Of a stretch of DNA of 64,000 nt, positions 46,401 through 56,869 are shown one piece after another. The position numbers and the translations under genes are program-made. How positions within the stretch are numbered: the stretch's first letter is position 1; each line of letters begins with the position of its first letter. Below the pieces are notes generated by a model. It did no database searches, was not told where the DNA came from, and worked only from the letters and a program-made list of their open reading frames with translations. The stretch is from Erodium maritimum (taxonomy: Eukaryota > Streptophyta > Magnoliopsida > Geraniales > Geraniaceae), in NCBI GenBank assembly GCA_963921825.1, contig OY997595.1:67611879-67675878 (forward strand). Reading direction: 5' to 3'.

Positions 46401-46873
46401 TGGCGACGAAAGTTTTTTCTTTGTTCGTTCAGGGATATGTCTACCGCTTTATGCTACAAGGAGGAATTTGTCTCAAGGTGGAGTTTGTTAAAAGTTGCTC
46501 CAAATTCAAGTTAGTTTGTGACTTGGTTACCAAGCAACCAAATTTAGGGAATTGGCTTGGCTTGAATAGCAAGTAATCAATTTAGGGAACTTATGCCTTG
46601 TTTCCCAAACTGGGTCTTAATTGTGTAGAGATTTGTATTTCCCTATTTTGTATGAAGTATCTCTACACCTCTCCTATAAATACCACTTGTAAGCTGCCAT
46701 GAGGGATAAGTTGAATCAGTGTAAATCCCCGGCGTTGTGTAAACATTCTCCCTATAGTGAAGTTTTGCTGGTTGGCGCCCGTGGTTTTTTCCTCTCCGTT
46801 GTTTGGAGGGGTTTTCAACGTTATATCGTTGTGTTCTCCGTTTTTGGTTTTGATATAATTTCGTTTTATAACA
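43411..46873 (+). mobile_element. Ty1/copia retrotransposon lacking RT-RNase H (non-autonomous)
   Basis: 5' LTR 43411-43813 (403 bp) and 3' LTR 46486-46873 (388 bp) both begin TGTTAAAAGTTG and end TTTATAACA. They are nearly identical apart from a short insertion near the 5' LTR end and scattered substitutions. The primer site TGGTATCAGAGCC (initiator Met tRNA type) follows the 5' LTR directly at 43816, and a purine tract (AAGGTGGAG) precedes the 3' LTR. Flanks GAACG (43406-43410) and TAACG (46874-46878) match in 4 of 5 positions as a target duplication. LTR TATA: CTATAAATACC near 43600. A recent insertion. Confidence 0.9.
43858..46386 (+). CDS. Copia gag-protease-integrase polyprotein with RT-RH deleted
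   Basis: The ORF of 842 codons starts MASLKFDLPLLDYTTRFSLW. The gag UBN2-like region spans about residues 1-220. The zinc knuckle CKYCKKTNHTIEDC is at 237-250. The protease motif WILDTVC puts the catalytic Asp at 304, but the DTG triad reads DTV, so the protease may be inactive. The GAG_pre-integrase region (WHKRLGHMS) comes next, then an integrase core with D499 (HADVWGP), D562 (RTDNG) and E598 (VAERMNRT), an intact D-D-35-E. After the linker (NVVFNEAVMF) the frame passes directly to AKFELCSSLVGITV, the normal copia C-terminus. The whole RT and RNase H are missing without loss of frame. An upstream in-frame ATG at 43624 lies inside the LTR and is unlikely to be used. Confidence 0.9.
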   Translation: MASLKFDLPLLDYTTRFSLWQVKMRVVLAHPDLDDALNGFNKKDPKTWTDEEKRKDRKDLSLIHLHLSNNILQEVLLEKTAAALWLKLESICMSKDLTSKLHVKMKLFTHKLQDGGSLLDHLAVFKEIVSDLQSMEVKYDDEDLGLLLLCSLPSSFANFRDTILLSRDELTLTEVYEALQQREKMKLMVQGEGSSSSKGEALQVRGRTEQGNNNYGNKNKSNNGRGRSKSKGGDKFCKYCKKTNHTIEDCYKLQNKEKRNGTCKPKNNSDGDGKATVVSNDNSDSDCLVVFVGCVSAYDEWILDTVCSFHICCNKDWFSSYKSLQSGDVVRMGDDNPREIVGIGSVKFKMHDGMILTLTDVRHVPTMARNLISLSTLDDEGYKYSGSQKILKVSKGSLVHMIGDMNSARLYVLRGSTLNGFATAAVISDEPSKTNLWHKRLGHMSEQGMAELIKRDLLDGCNMSKLEFCEHCIFGKHKRVKFNASVHTTKGILDYVHADVWGPSRKTSLGGANYMLTIIDDYSRKVWPYFLKHKFDVFDTFKKWRVMVEKQTEKKVKVLRTDNGMEFCLNDFDNYCSNEGIVRHHTIPSTPQQNGVAERMNRTIISKARCMLSNAHMSRRFWAEEASTACYLINRSPSIPLDKKTLIEVWSDSPADYSLLRVFGCTAYAHVDNGKLEPRAVKCVFLGYGSGVKAYKLWNPETKRILLSRNVVFNEAVMFNDSSSIDASDVLDVTNFSDDEQQRISVQVEHLGEKVNEVVENNENDVHLTPPVLQQTNNSIVADRPRRNKGPRPRLIEHCTVVHYALSCVEQVEHDYDSPGDMMKPVPVAKFELCSSLVGITV

Positions 46874-47380
46874 TAACGGAGCCGTAAGAGCCAACCCAGA
46901 CCTTGGTTAAGACAACCATAGGCTCGGGACTAGAGCCTTCTCCGAGGGAAAGGTGCTCTTTGTCACCATCGGGGTCAAGGGTTTATGACCACCCTCAGCC
47001 GGACTCAACAGCAGAGCCACCGACGGCATAGGAGCGGCCGTCGTAACAACGACCACGATTCGGGGCTTACTACGCCCCCTCTTTGGTTTGACTCTACACT
47101 CCACCATATAAGGCGGTAGAGTACGTCCCGGAGAGAACGCAGCTGCTGTAAATTCCATAGTGAGGAGGAAAGTGGTCGATCGAGGTGGGGAAGACGGTAA
47201 GGAAGGAGACGAACTTGTGGGGCTATGGAGCTTTGTCTTGCGACGAGGCTTATCCAGTTCGATAAACACTACATAGGGACAAGGATGCATGTCGATGGAA
47301 AAAAATACAGGTGCTGACATTAAAGTAGGTGAAGGTGACGATTAAGTGGCCTTGATAATTACGGGAAAAAAACCATTCGG
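46874..47380. other. Flank of the copia insertion; LINE-like gag fragment (minus)
   Basis: The first bases continue the duplicated LTR-like segment. The minus-strand ORF 47320-46907 (137 codons, Pro/Ser-rich with KPKRGRSKPR) resembles the basic start of the LINE ORF1 relics nearby. It is probably a transposon remnant; evidence is weak. Confidence 0.35.
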
Positions 47381-47556
47381 TGCTATTGGAAGCTAGGATT
47401 AAGATTAAGAATTAAAAAAATAGACCCTTAGCGAAGTATTTTTTTTTACTGAAAGATGCAATATTATGGTGCTATTGGAATCTAGGATTAAGATTAAGAA
47501 TAAAAAAAATAGACCCTTAGAGAAGTACTATTTTTTACTGAAAGATGCAATACTAT
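47381..47556. repeat. 89-bp tandem duplication
   Basis: TGCTATTGGAAGCTAGGATT (47381) recurs as TGCTATTGGAATCTAGGATT (47470). The following AAAAAAATAGACCCTTAG and ACTGAAAGATGCAATA segments recur at the same spacing. Two copies with a few substitutions. Confidence 0.7.
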
Positions 47557-47559
47557 AAA

Positions 47560-49600
47560 TTAAGAATCCAGTACATAGGTGTGCGTCAGGGAACATACTC
47601 CCTGGCCACTAGAAAAGAACAGACACAAAACAAAATGTTCGTAGTTTTTTGAAGTACTAGAACCGTCACAGACAGTATTGAAACGCCGCATGGGAAAGAA
47701 GGAAAGATGGGGATAAGAAGATGGTACTGAAAGTCTTGCTCCAAGTCACGAGCATGGAATGCATTCGTAATAGTAGGCAAGGCTTTAACCAAGGACCCTT
47801 CCCAAAGCCAGTCCCTAAAGCCTGAGGAAGTGACATTCCTCCTGGCGAGGTTGTTTCCCATCCCTCGCCTGATCATCCCGGGGAGCATCAGCAGCAGTCC
47901 TCTTCACCCCTCCGATAGCAGCTCCTTCACTATCTTTGTGCCCAAGCGGAATGGGCACTGAAACTTCAGTGACCCTGCCACTAGAGAGTTGGCCGGACAC
48001 CAAATTTTTCCAGCCGGGATCCACCTTCCCAAGCTGGGTGCTAACCCGAGGCTCTTTATGATTAGATACAGTGCTCGGGGAAAAACACGGGCTCCTTCCT
48101 CGAGACGAGGAGCCCTTAGATACAATGCTCGGGGAAACCCTCCCAAAGCCTAGGGGTACAATCAACGTCGGGTTCTCAGACCAGTCTGTCGCATATGGCT
48201 TCACCAGCTTGTCCTCCTAAAATTCTAGGATAGAGATATCATACCTCAGGGTACCCCGCAACTCCAACCCGCAATCCCTCACGACATGATCAATTCTACC
48301 GCAATTGAAGTAGAAGTTTGGGAGCTTTGTATAGGTGAGGTCGACCTTCACGGGATCTGGGAATTCCTTGAACCTCAATACCAGTCCCCGCTTGAGAGGA
48401 CGTTCAACGAGGTGCAAAAAAAGCACCCTCACAGTTCCACCCTAACACATACCCCACTGATCGCAGGGTTACTCCACACACGCCCCAAGGTGTCCCCGAT
48501 CGTCTCCCATGTTTCCTTCATCCGAAGCAGGGGTGGAAGACCCCAAGTGTGGACCCATAGCTGCAAGCGGTCCAACACGGGAAGTCCCGGGCACAGGGGT
48601 TCAACTCTCCAAGCAAAAGGGGGCGCCCGTCGAAACACTAGGGCTCATTACCCCAGACCGAAGATCGTCTCTCCGTCGTCCGGAAATAGAAGCAGAAGAC
48701 TCATGGGCCAAGATCTTTGACGACCAAGCCTTCTGCAGCCCGCCCTCATGCGGTAGTGATGATACGAAGGAGAATGTCCTTCTAGGGAGGCTTTGACGTC
48801 CATAGCTTGCCCATCAGTCCCCACTATTGACGGGCAATGACCGTGGCATTGGCCGAGGAGTAAGGGACCACGACCTCAACCTCGTCGTCATCTTCGAGGG
48901 AGCAGGAGGAGAACCCATCCTGGAGTGCCGCCATGGATGCCTACAATTCCGGTAAAGCCACAGTGGTGGGCGAAGGGGGCTCATCCAACGAGAGGGCCAC
49001 CTTCCGACCACGAACCATACCGAGAGGAACAATAATGAAAGAGGGGATGAGCGGGATCCTATCCTTATTAGGAAGACAGCGACCCAAGCCCAATGCCTCC
49101 ACCGCCGTACGTGGGAGATCCTCTAGCGACGCCTTCCCCCGTATCGGGTCCCGTTGAAGAGGAGGGATCGGATCAACCCGAGTAGTAGGAACGCAGGAAG
49201 GAGATGGAGCAGAGACGATGGGCAGAAGCGGTAGAGCGAGACCCAACGACAGGTTGCTTGCGGATGAAGCAACGCCCTTCAGCAGTACCGGGCGTCCTCT
49301 ACGTGGTTTGCCAGTGGTGGTTGTTGTAGAGGCACCCATGGCGAAGGGTACCAATGCATTTGAGAGAGAGGGTGGTGGACTCGCCAAAGTAGAAGGAGGC
49401 GCTGAAGGAGACCCGAGTAGGGTTTTCTTTGGCTTCCTCCTCCGCCCAGGTTTTAAGGCCATTGGTTCCACAGATGAAGACGTGGTCTTCGAGGGAGAGG
49501 CCTGCACCGGGGGAGACATGACGGGGCCGGAAAGGAGTGCAGTAGCGGCGTCTTCAAGGTTATCGACTACGAAAACAGGATTAAAAAACACCATGATCCT
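47560..49600 (-). pseudogene. Non-autonomous LINE: ORF1 relic with defective zinc knuckle
   Basis: The minus-strand frame from 49594 (MVFFNPVFVVDNLEDAATAL) reads through GRRRKPKK and KPRRGRPVLLKG (AT-hook-like basic blocks). A second frame at 48432 has a zinc knuckle LPNFYFNCGRIDHVVRDC, whose first Cys is replaced by Tyr. The frame from 48204 contains VDPGWKNLVSGQL and APRDDQARDGKQPRQEEC. The 3' tail (SGQGVCSLT-like, about 47600) is shared with the copy at 29900-31140. Frame changes make it non-functional. No endonuclease/RT is present. Confidence 0.6.
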
Positions 49601-49807
49601 AGAGAAGATGGACGGTTAGAATTAGGTTGCCCTCGATTAGCGAGAGAAAAATTAACACATTAATTAACACTCTTAGAGAAGTATAGCATACAACAAGAGA
49701 AGGTTTAATTAATTAACCATCCTTTGTACTATTAAATAAATAAAATCAAAACTATTATCTTGTGAAACAAGTTCTATTTCCTTTTGGTTAGATTTTAGAA
49801 TGATTGA

Positions 49808-52610
49808 AATATATTTTTTTTTTTTGATCAACAAAGCAATATAATAAATAACTCTATTTTCCGAAATGGAAAAAAGAGACAAGGGAAACCCTTGAGAGCA
49901 CATACACCCAAACAAAAACTCCTCTCTAGAAGAGGACAACCACCAAAAACCAAAACAAAGAAACATAACCCAAACCAAACCAAAGAACAGGGCAAGACAA
50001 CATAAACAAAGCTACCAAAAAAGACCAACACAAACAGAGGATAAACTCAAACACCATAACAAAAACCAGAAACCAAACATCGACCTAAACCAACCAGCAA
50101 CAAACACAGTCAACCCATTCCTCCGGAGTCAGAAGCGCCCTCCAGGTCTTCGAACTCATCATCAGAATCAACTTCAAGATCAACACTCTGATTAAAATCA
50201 TAATCCAAATTTTGAAGCTGCAGAATAACCTCCTTATCTGAAACAGAAGCTCGGAGACCTATAGCTTTACCAAACTGTCAGGCCTTTTCAGCTTCAGAGA
50301 GACCTTTAGAAGAGAAAATCTTTTCAGCACTCTTGGTAGGAACAACTTCCTTCTCCAACTTCAGCCTAGACCTTGTACCATAAGTGCGAGTAGAAGCAAC
50401 TTTCTTTGATTTTTTTCTTACCTCCTCTGATCCTCTTAACATCAACCGGAGAATTAGAAGCATTAAAACCCATAAGATCGGAAATTTCAGCAACTTGCGC
50501 CTGGACCACCTGATTACAAGCCGGGTCAAAATCTGCTTCCACATCCTTTTCGGGAGTCTGAACTAACAAGTTCGGAATGCCAAGATCATCAAGATCTTTA
50601 CAACCTTCCACAACCACCTCCGATGGAATGACGTCCTCCCTCACATCAATAGAAAGAAGGTTCAGAGGCTGAGAAAGATTGACGGTTGCCTGCTGTTGGG
50701 AAACCTCCACTCCCTCTGTGAAGAGTTGAACAAGATCTACTCCAGAACCCAACACCTCATCACTTTGAGTCGAGACCATCTTCCCAACCTCTACTCCCAA
50801 CACGAGATCTCCTTAAACACCACTTAAAGAAATAATCCCTTCAGAATCTATTGCAGAGATTACCCCCTCCTTAGAAACGATCCCCGTAAACGGCGAATGA
50901 AGCCCACAACCAACACCTCTCGAGCTTGTAGAATACAAACTCTCCTCCACATCAAGGGAAGATACCTCAATTCCTTCAACAAAGATTGGAACAGATTGAG
51001 AGTCCACTAGTCGTAAAAGGACAGAGAAAGTCCCCTTTCCAACTTCAATATTCACTTCCTTGGAGGCAGAAACACAAGAATTACAGTGGATCAAAATATA
51101 GGCAGCGTCCAAATGTCTTCCAACCAAAGTTTGAGGATGAATTAACACTAGAGAACCAACTTCTCTACCGCACGCTTCAAAGGATTCCACACACCAACCT
51201 TGGAAAGGAAGACACAAGATAGCGAACCAAACAAATCTACCACCTTTTGAAAGAAGGTTTTGTTTATTTGGAACGACAGTGCACTAATTTTTTAACCAAA
51301 CCAATTGTCTCTCACCATTTCCGCCCCAAAAGCTACATCAGGGCAAAAAATACTGAAGACTCTGTTTCCCAAAGAACGCACTGAAATCTCACTAACTCCT
51401 TGAGCCGAAATCTCTCTCATCAAAGTATCTACTGACCAAATTATTGCGAGCCACTGCAAGCTGAGATGAATCACACTCAGTTTTTAAAGCAGAGACTTCA
51501 GCTCCCCAACAGCGATCTACTTGTTCAACAAAAGGAGGACTTTGAATTTTCTCAGTATCACCTGAACTCCCATTCAACCCAACATACATGTCTTCGCTCT
51601 TGCCTCCCTGCTGGTCAGAAATACCCCTAGAAGTGTTCTTCCAAGCTTTTGCAACAAATAATAGGAAACCTTTCAGTTTGGTCCCATTAAATCTCTGAAT
51701 TGCACTTCTAATACAAGCTTCTAGATCAAATTGTATGAAAGTAAACCATTTCTCTTTTGCGTTTGGTCTCTTTGGGCTGAACACAAAGGATTGTTCCAAC
51801 CTCTGAAAAAATCTCATCCAACCACTTTGGAGAGGATTGCTGTGGTAAATTATGAATAAAAATCCTAAACTCCCCTTCTTTGGCAGAAGCCATACCACCC
51901 AAATTAGCATCAAACTGAGGATAACACAGCTTCCTCTTTTTTCCAGCCAGAACAGCACCTTTCTTAGCCAACAAACCTTTCCTGAAACCCTTCAAAACCG
52001 GGAGGTGGGAACTCCATCGAGGAGGAAGATTCCATACCGAAATCACAGGACTAGCTCAACAGAACCTCTACAACGAAAACGAAACCCAGCAAACGACCCA
52101 AACAACCAGAAGCTACACTGAAACACAACAATGACAGCAAAGTAAAGAGATAGTTACCATGGCAACACCGGTCATCAGACCCGACTGAACCTCAGCAGCT
52201 CCCCCTGACATCAATACCCATGAAACGGTCCAGCAAAACAACGATGACTGAACATTGCATCTCACCCCCGAACTCAGATCACACGAGCCATCGAATTCGA
52301 GGGAGACGACCAGAGACGACCTTACCGCTGCAACACAGACCAACCTGGACTCAGAGCTAGGCAGAGGACCATCGAAAATGATCGGAGATGACCTGAGACA
52401 ACCTCACCGCTCACCGCTGCAACATGGAACAACCTGAATCGGCTGAACAACAGCAACTTCCGACCTCACCTCGACAACACAACAGCAACTCTCCACCCTT
52501 AATCACAACCCACGAACACGAAAGCGGACAGGTGCTGAAAGCCCCATCAATTTCGATCGGAAAAGATCGGAACTCGCCAGACACGAATTAGGGCTTTCGG
52601 AAAATTAGGG
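49808..52610 (-). pseudogene. LINE ORF1 with RRM domain, 3' truncated of ORF2 (minus strand)
   Basis: The plus-strand T run at about 49811-49824 followed by GATCAACAAAGCAATA marks the poly-A 3' end. Upstream on the minus strand, 52046 onwards gives MASAKEGEFRIFIHNLPQQS followed by SPKWLDEIFSEVGTI, an RRM with RNP-2-like FIHNLP. The RRM continues in another frame (FTFIQFDLEACIRSAIQRFN, RNP-1 side). Next come SLQWLAIIWSVDTLMREISA and a DUF4283-like segment (GWCVESFEACGREVGSL). Long acidic/Ser-rich frames follow to about 50278. ORF2 is absent, so the copy is either internally deleted or from an ORF1-only family. The 5' leader extends to about 52610. Confidence 0.65.
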
Positions 52611-52700
52611 GCGTGTTCTCTTGATATGCCTGTGAAGTCAAAAAGAAAGATAAGAATGATTGGAATATTGGTGAGACTGAATCTTAATGAATATATCTTA

Positions 52701-53174
52701 GGGCTAAATATCAAAACTTATTCTTAAATATTGGTCATAAACACTATACTACTCAACGTTTCAAAATGACAAATGTCCTACCTTAAGTATTGGTCACACC
52801 ATTTTGTTAGTAAAAGTGATGAAATATTCCATTCCGTTAATCATATGACCTCAAGTGTTATATACTGGATGATAAAATGACATTGTTCCCCTTAACTATT
52901 TGACCTTTATACACTTTATAAGGAACAATAACGAGAGTACAATGGTAATGTTTCTTATAAAATGTATAGATGTCAAATAATTAAGTGAAAACGTCATTTT
53001 ATCATCCATTATAAGACACTTGAGGTCATATGATTAACGGAATGGAATATTCCGTCCATTTTTATTAATAAAATCGCGCGATCAATACTTAAAATAATAC
53101 ATTTGTCATTTTGAAACGTTGGATAATGTAATGTTCGTGATCAATACTTAAAAATAAATTTTAATATTTAACCC
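52701..53174. mobile_element. MULE-type MITE with long inverted arms
   Basis: Left arm GGGCTAAATATCAAAACTTA, right arm (complement) GGGTTAAATATTAAAATTTA. Both arms contain AACGTTTCAAAATGACAAAT, ATTCCGTTAATCATATGACC and AAATGACATTGTTCC-like blocks, meeting near 52930. Nine-bp flanks TATATCTTA (52692-52700) and TATATTCTA (53175-53183) agree in 7 of 9 positions. A half copy lies in CNL intron 6. Confidence 0.7.
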
Positions 53175-53538
53175 TATATTCTACTTAGAATCAAATTCTC
53201 AATTATTCCTTCAGGACAAAAAAAGTACAAATATTTAAATTAGGTTCCAATATTCTTCTATTATGCGGCAAAAAGTAAATATGAAACGTTACACCAAAAG
53301 AATAGTTCTTTTTTATTTGTTTATTTAATCACGTGTCTTTGATTAGAAAGAAATTAAATTACAAATACAAACGCCAAAACATGCCCAATTAATTTAATTC
53401 CGACCGAATACTGTCTCATTCCCGCGTTCCCAAACTAAACATTAAAAAAAAAAACTTTACCCATTTTTGACCACTTAATCTGCCGAAGTCACCATGTCTA
53501 ATTATCAAATGTTTTATTCGAGACATGTCTTTTTTTCA
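53175..53538. other. Spacer, AT-rich, no gene
   Basis: Nothing recognisable lies between the two inverted-repeat elements; there are poly-A and poly-T runs only. Confidence 0.35.
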
Positions 53539-54902
53539 GGAGAAATCTATTGAGAACAAATCTTAACATAGGAACTGTGAGAACTAATCCTAGCCACACA
53601 CATTTAAGATCCAACATTCACCATGATGTCACGTCATCATCTCAATTCTACCATAGTTCACGCCACTTTCATCTATTCTCACATAAGCAAGGGCATAATT
53701 GTAATAGCATGGTGTCATGTGGACAGTAGTCCATTTTTTTTCCACCAATTCACTAATTTAATATTTCCCGATTCGTTTGAACTCCGATTAACTTCAAACT
53801 TGCACCAATTTTTTTCTTTTTTCAAGGGCTTTAAATCAAGATCAGTCATAAATATATTTTGAAGCACGAAAATAAAAATTTATATCAAGGTGATAAAAAT
53901 AATGTTGAGCGTTGATAAATCGTCACTAACAAATGTTTTATATCGGAGTACCAAACTAGTGTTAAATGTTGATAAAAAAACATGTAATGAGTTGATAAGA
54001 AACAAATAATGAGGTGATAAAAACCATTTTCAATTTTGATGATAAGTGTGATACACTAGAGTTTAACGTTGATAAAAAAAACTTGTGATGAGGTGATAAA
54101 AAACACGTAATTCAATGATAAATCTAGTGTTTAGTGTTGATAAAACTGGTGTTCATAAAAAGCACGTGATGAGATGATAAAAATCATGATCAGTTTTGGA
54201 GAATGGGGTGATAAAATCAGTGTAAAGTGTTGATAAAAATAGGGTAAAGTGTTGATAAACCAAGAGCAAAGTGTTGATAAAAATTACCCATATATAATTC
54301 CTTTAAAAACTAGCCCCGAAATATATTTTTTTTCGTGCTTTAAAAAAACATGTGATGGGGGTGATAAAACACACGTAATTTGAATGATAAACCTAGTGTT
54401 TAGTGTTGATAAAACTAGTGTTCATAAAAAGCACGCGATGAGGTGATAAAATCATGATCAGTTTTGGAAAATGAGGTGATAAAACCAGTGTAAAGTGTTG
54501 ATAAAACCAGTGTAAAAGTGTTGATAAATCCATAGCAAAGTGTTGATAAAAATTACCCAGATTTTTTTAAAAAAAAATCTACCCCGAAATAATTTTTTTT
54601 CGTGCTTCAAAATATATTCATGACTGATCTTGATTGAAAGCCCTTAAAAAAACAAAACTAATGGCGCAAGTTTGAAGCCAATCGGAGTTCAAACGAAGCG
54701 GGAAAAATTAAATTAGTGAATTGGTTAAAAAATATATGATAGTTTTACTAAAAAGCACTTACCACTTACTAAAAAGTGCTGTTTTTTTGCCGTCAACAAG
54801 TCAACTACTCAATTGCATCTCATCCATCCATTCCTAAAATGGATGACTTAGATTGGTTCCCGCGGTTCCTACGTTAAAACATGGTTCTCACCAGATTTCT
54901 CC
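53539..54902. mobile_element. Long-TIR element enclosing a GATAAAA-type minisatellite
   Basis: The left end GGAGAAATCTATTGAGAACA pairs with the right end, which in complement reads GGAGAAATCTGGTGAGAACC. The inner arms around 53735-53880 and 54598-54735 also pair (TTGAACTCCGATT, CAAGTTTGAAG, GATCAGTCATAAATATATTTT). A clear target duplication was not found. Length about 1.36 kb. The inner arm is related to that of the element in CNL intron 5. Confidence 0.65.
53885..54560. repeat. Degenerate minisatellite of GTGTTGATAAAA / GAGGTGATAAAA units
   Basis: GTTGATAAA or GTGATAAAA recurs more than 20 times at intervals of about 20-30 bp. Two blocks, 54050-54290 and 54345-54560, are themselves near copies (AAAAAGCACGTGATGAGATG against AAAAAGCACGCGATGAGGTG). 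There is no coding potential. Confidence 0.7.
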
Positions 54903-54927
54903 TCGTCTCTTTTTAGGGGCTTTAGTT

Positions 54928-55760
54928 TTTTTTGAGCGAAGAGTGCAATTCATTCATTTAACTTCAAGTACATCTGAGTACATCATGAATAAATCCATGA
55001 CCATGAAGAACAAGAACAAACTAAAGACATAATGATATCGCAATTTTTGGCATACTATAATTGTCACTGACGGCTTTGAATGGGCCAGCTATCATTGAGC
55101 TGGGATGTCGTATAGGCAAGTGATGCCCCTTGGGAAAAGAGAGAAGACGGTGAGGAGCGGGGTACCGGAGATCCTGAGGGACCTTAACAGTAAGGGTAGG
55201 GCACTGGATTCCTGTCGTCATTGACCATGCAAAGACGAAATCAAAAAAAAATAACAAAGACCCACTCGATTAGCCAGATCCATAATCGAGAGAGGGGTCG
55301 AGGAAGGAGCAGGGGGAGGCCAGGGAGGAGGCGGTTTCAGGGACGACGGTGACGCCTTTAGAGGCGGCGACGGCGGCGGAGGCCAGGGAGAAGGACACGT
55401 CAGAGGCTTCAGCAGCGATGGGGGCTGATCGGGAGAGATAACCTGATACCTCGGAGGCCCAGGTGAAGGCACAACCCTAGGCAACGCGCCGCCTGAAACA
55501 GGAACCAGAGAAAGGTCGTGGTAATCTTGGGAACTCGGCGATCTAGGGTTCGGAGGGAGAGGGACATGCCCATTGCTTGGGTTGGAAGTAACCCAGGACC
55601 GAGAACACCATACCGGCGGAGAAGAGAGACCGAACCTACGCCAGGAGAGGTGGAAACAGCGTCGGGATGAGACGCGACTGGGAGGGGCTGAAAACCTAGG
55701 TTTTTCCTCCATTGGAGGCTCAAACCCTAGCAGAGCCAACACAATCTTCTTTAATTTCTT
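54928..55760 (-). pseudogene. LINE fragment: ORF1 start joined to 3' end (minus strand)
   Basis: A T run at 54930-54938 followed by GAGCGAAGAGTGCAATTCAT marks the 3' end on the minus strand. From about 55710 the minus strand encodes MEEKPRFSAPPSRVSSRRCF and a proline-rich stretch (PPPPWPPPAPSSTPLS) ending at about 55240. An ORF1-like start and a LINE 3' end lie within 0.8 kb, so the middle is deleted. No domain can be named. Confidence 0.45.
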
Positions 55761-56869
55761 TACAGTCGAATTACTTCTAGAGGCTCTAGTTGATTTTAGG
55801 TTTTTATTGTGATATTGTTGTCTCTTTTACTGATACAGTCTTTGTTATTTACCAGTATTCCAGTATTTTTATCTTCTCCTTTATTTCTCCTTTATTTCCC
55901 CTTTCTCCTGTGACAATCAATCGACCGTCACTAGCGGCTACATACTCTTTTGTTGCTTTTGTTTCTTTCGCTGTCTTCGTAGTTGTTGCCTCCTTCATCT
56001 CTTTCGCCCTCTCTGTTGTCTCCTTCGCATCCTTCCCTGCCTCCCTGGCCTCCTTTGCAGCCTCCACCCTCGTTGTCGTCTCCGCTTTCACCGCCTCTGA
56101 TCCAAGATCATCATAGGCATGACTCAGGGTATGACGATCAGTCCGGGACGCATCCGATCACTCAAGGCCTCCGTGCGGAGCTGCTCTAACCCCTTCCACT
56201 AGATGAAAACCTTGTCACTCCCGATGAGGCTCAGGGAGAGTGGAATCAACAACCGACCATGTCGGTAGCGGTCGGAAAAAACGCGACAGCGGCACGGTGC
56301 CATCATGGATCAATGATAACAACTCCTATAGGTCCAAACAACCAGGTGAGGTCTGATACGCAGCCCCGTCGGGTCCAACAAGTCTAAGAGTCATTTCGAC
56401 ACAAAGCCTCCCCCTTTTCATGATGTTTTCCCTGAATGTCCGTTATCCCCTCAAAAGCTCCCTATCAGTTACCATATGAATTTTCAAGTCTAGTCAAAAA
56501 AATGGCTATGATGACCATTGTACTCTGCAATCAAGCAACCATCAATTAAATATATCTTCACACCCTCTTACACTACATTAGCTGAGTACTTTAGTCACTC
56601 ATAAGACTAGCATCCAGAAACTAAGGTTTATTTCACCTTTTTATTTTTTTCTCAAGTCTGTACTCCTTTTATTTGGTTTCATAATTAATAAAATTCCCAT
56701 TCATATGCTAAAAAAAGTTTCCCGAAGTCACAAAATCCAACATCAAATTTGCCTTGATTGTACCTAATTTGAACATACAAGCAAACAAACAAACAAAAAT
56801 AATTATTAAATATATCCTTTATGTAGGAAAAAAAAAGCTCCTAGCTCTAGCAAGACAACCACTCACAAA
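55761..56869. other. Intergenic, probably old LINE DNA
   Basis: 55790-56200 is pyrimidine-rich, with ORFs on both strands dominated by Ser/Ala/Phe or Glu/Lys/Thr; these look like composition effects. 56200-56470 is GC-richer and may be decayed LINE coding DNA, but no motif is secure. 56640-56860 is AT-rich. Confidence 0.35.

Noticed and set aside
53520-54915. 9-bp duplication around the long-TIR element
   Set aside because: Flanks TTTTTTTCA and TCGTCTCTT do not match; superfamily left open.
55218-56116. Proline-rich and Ala/Ser-rich ORFs as new genes
   Set aside because: The first looks like a LINE ORF1 start next to a LINE 3' end; the second is a biased pyrimidine tract open on both strands.
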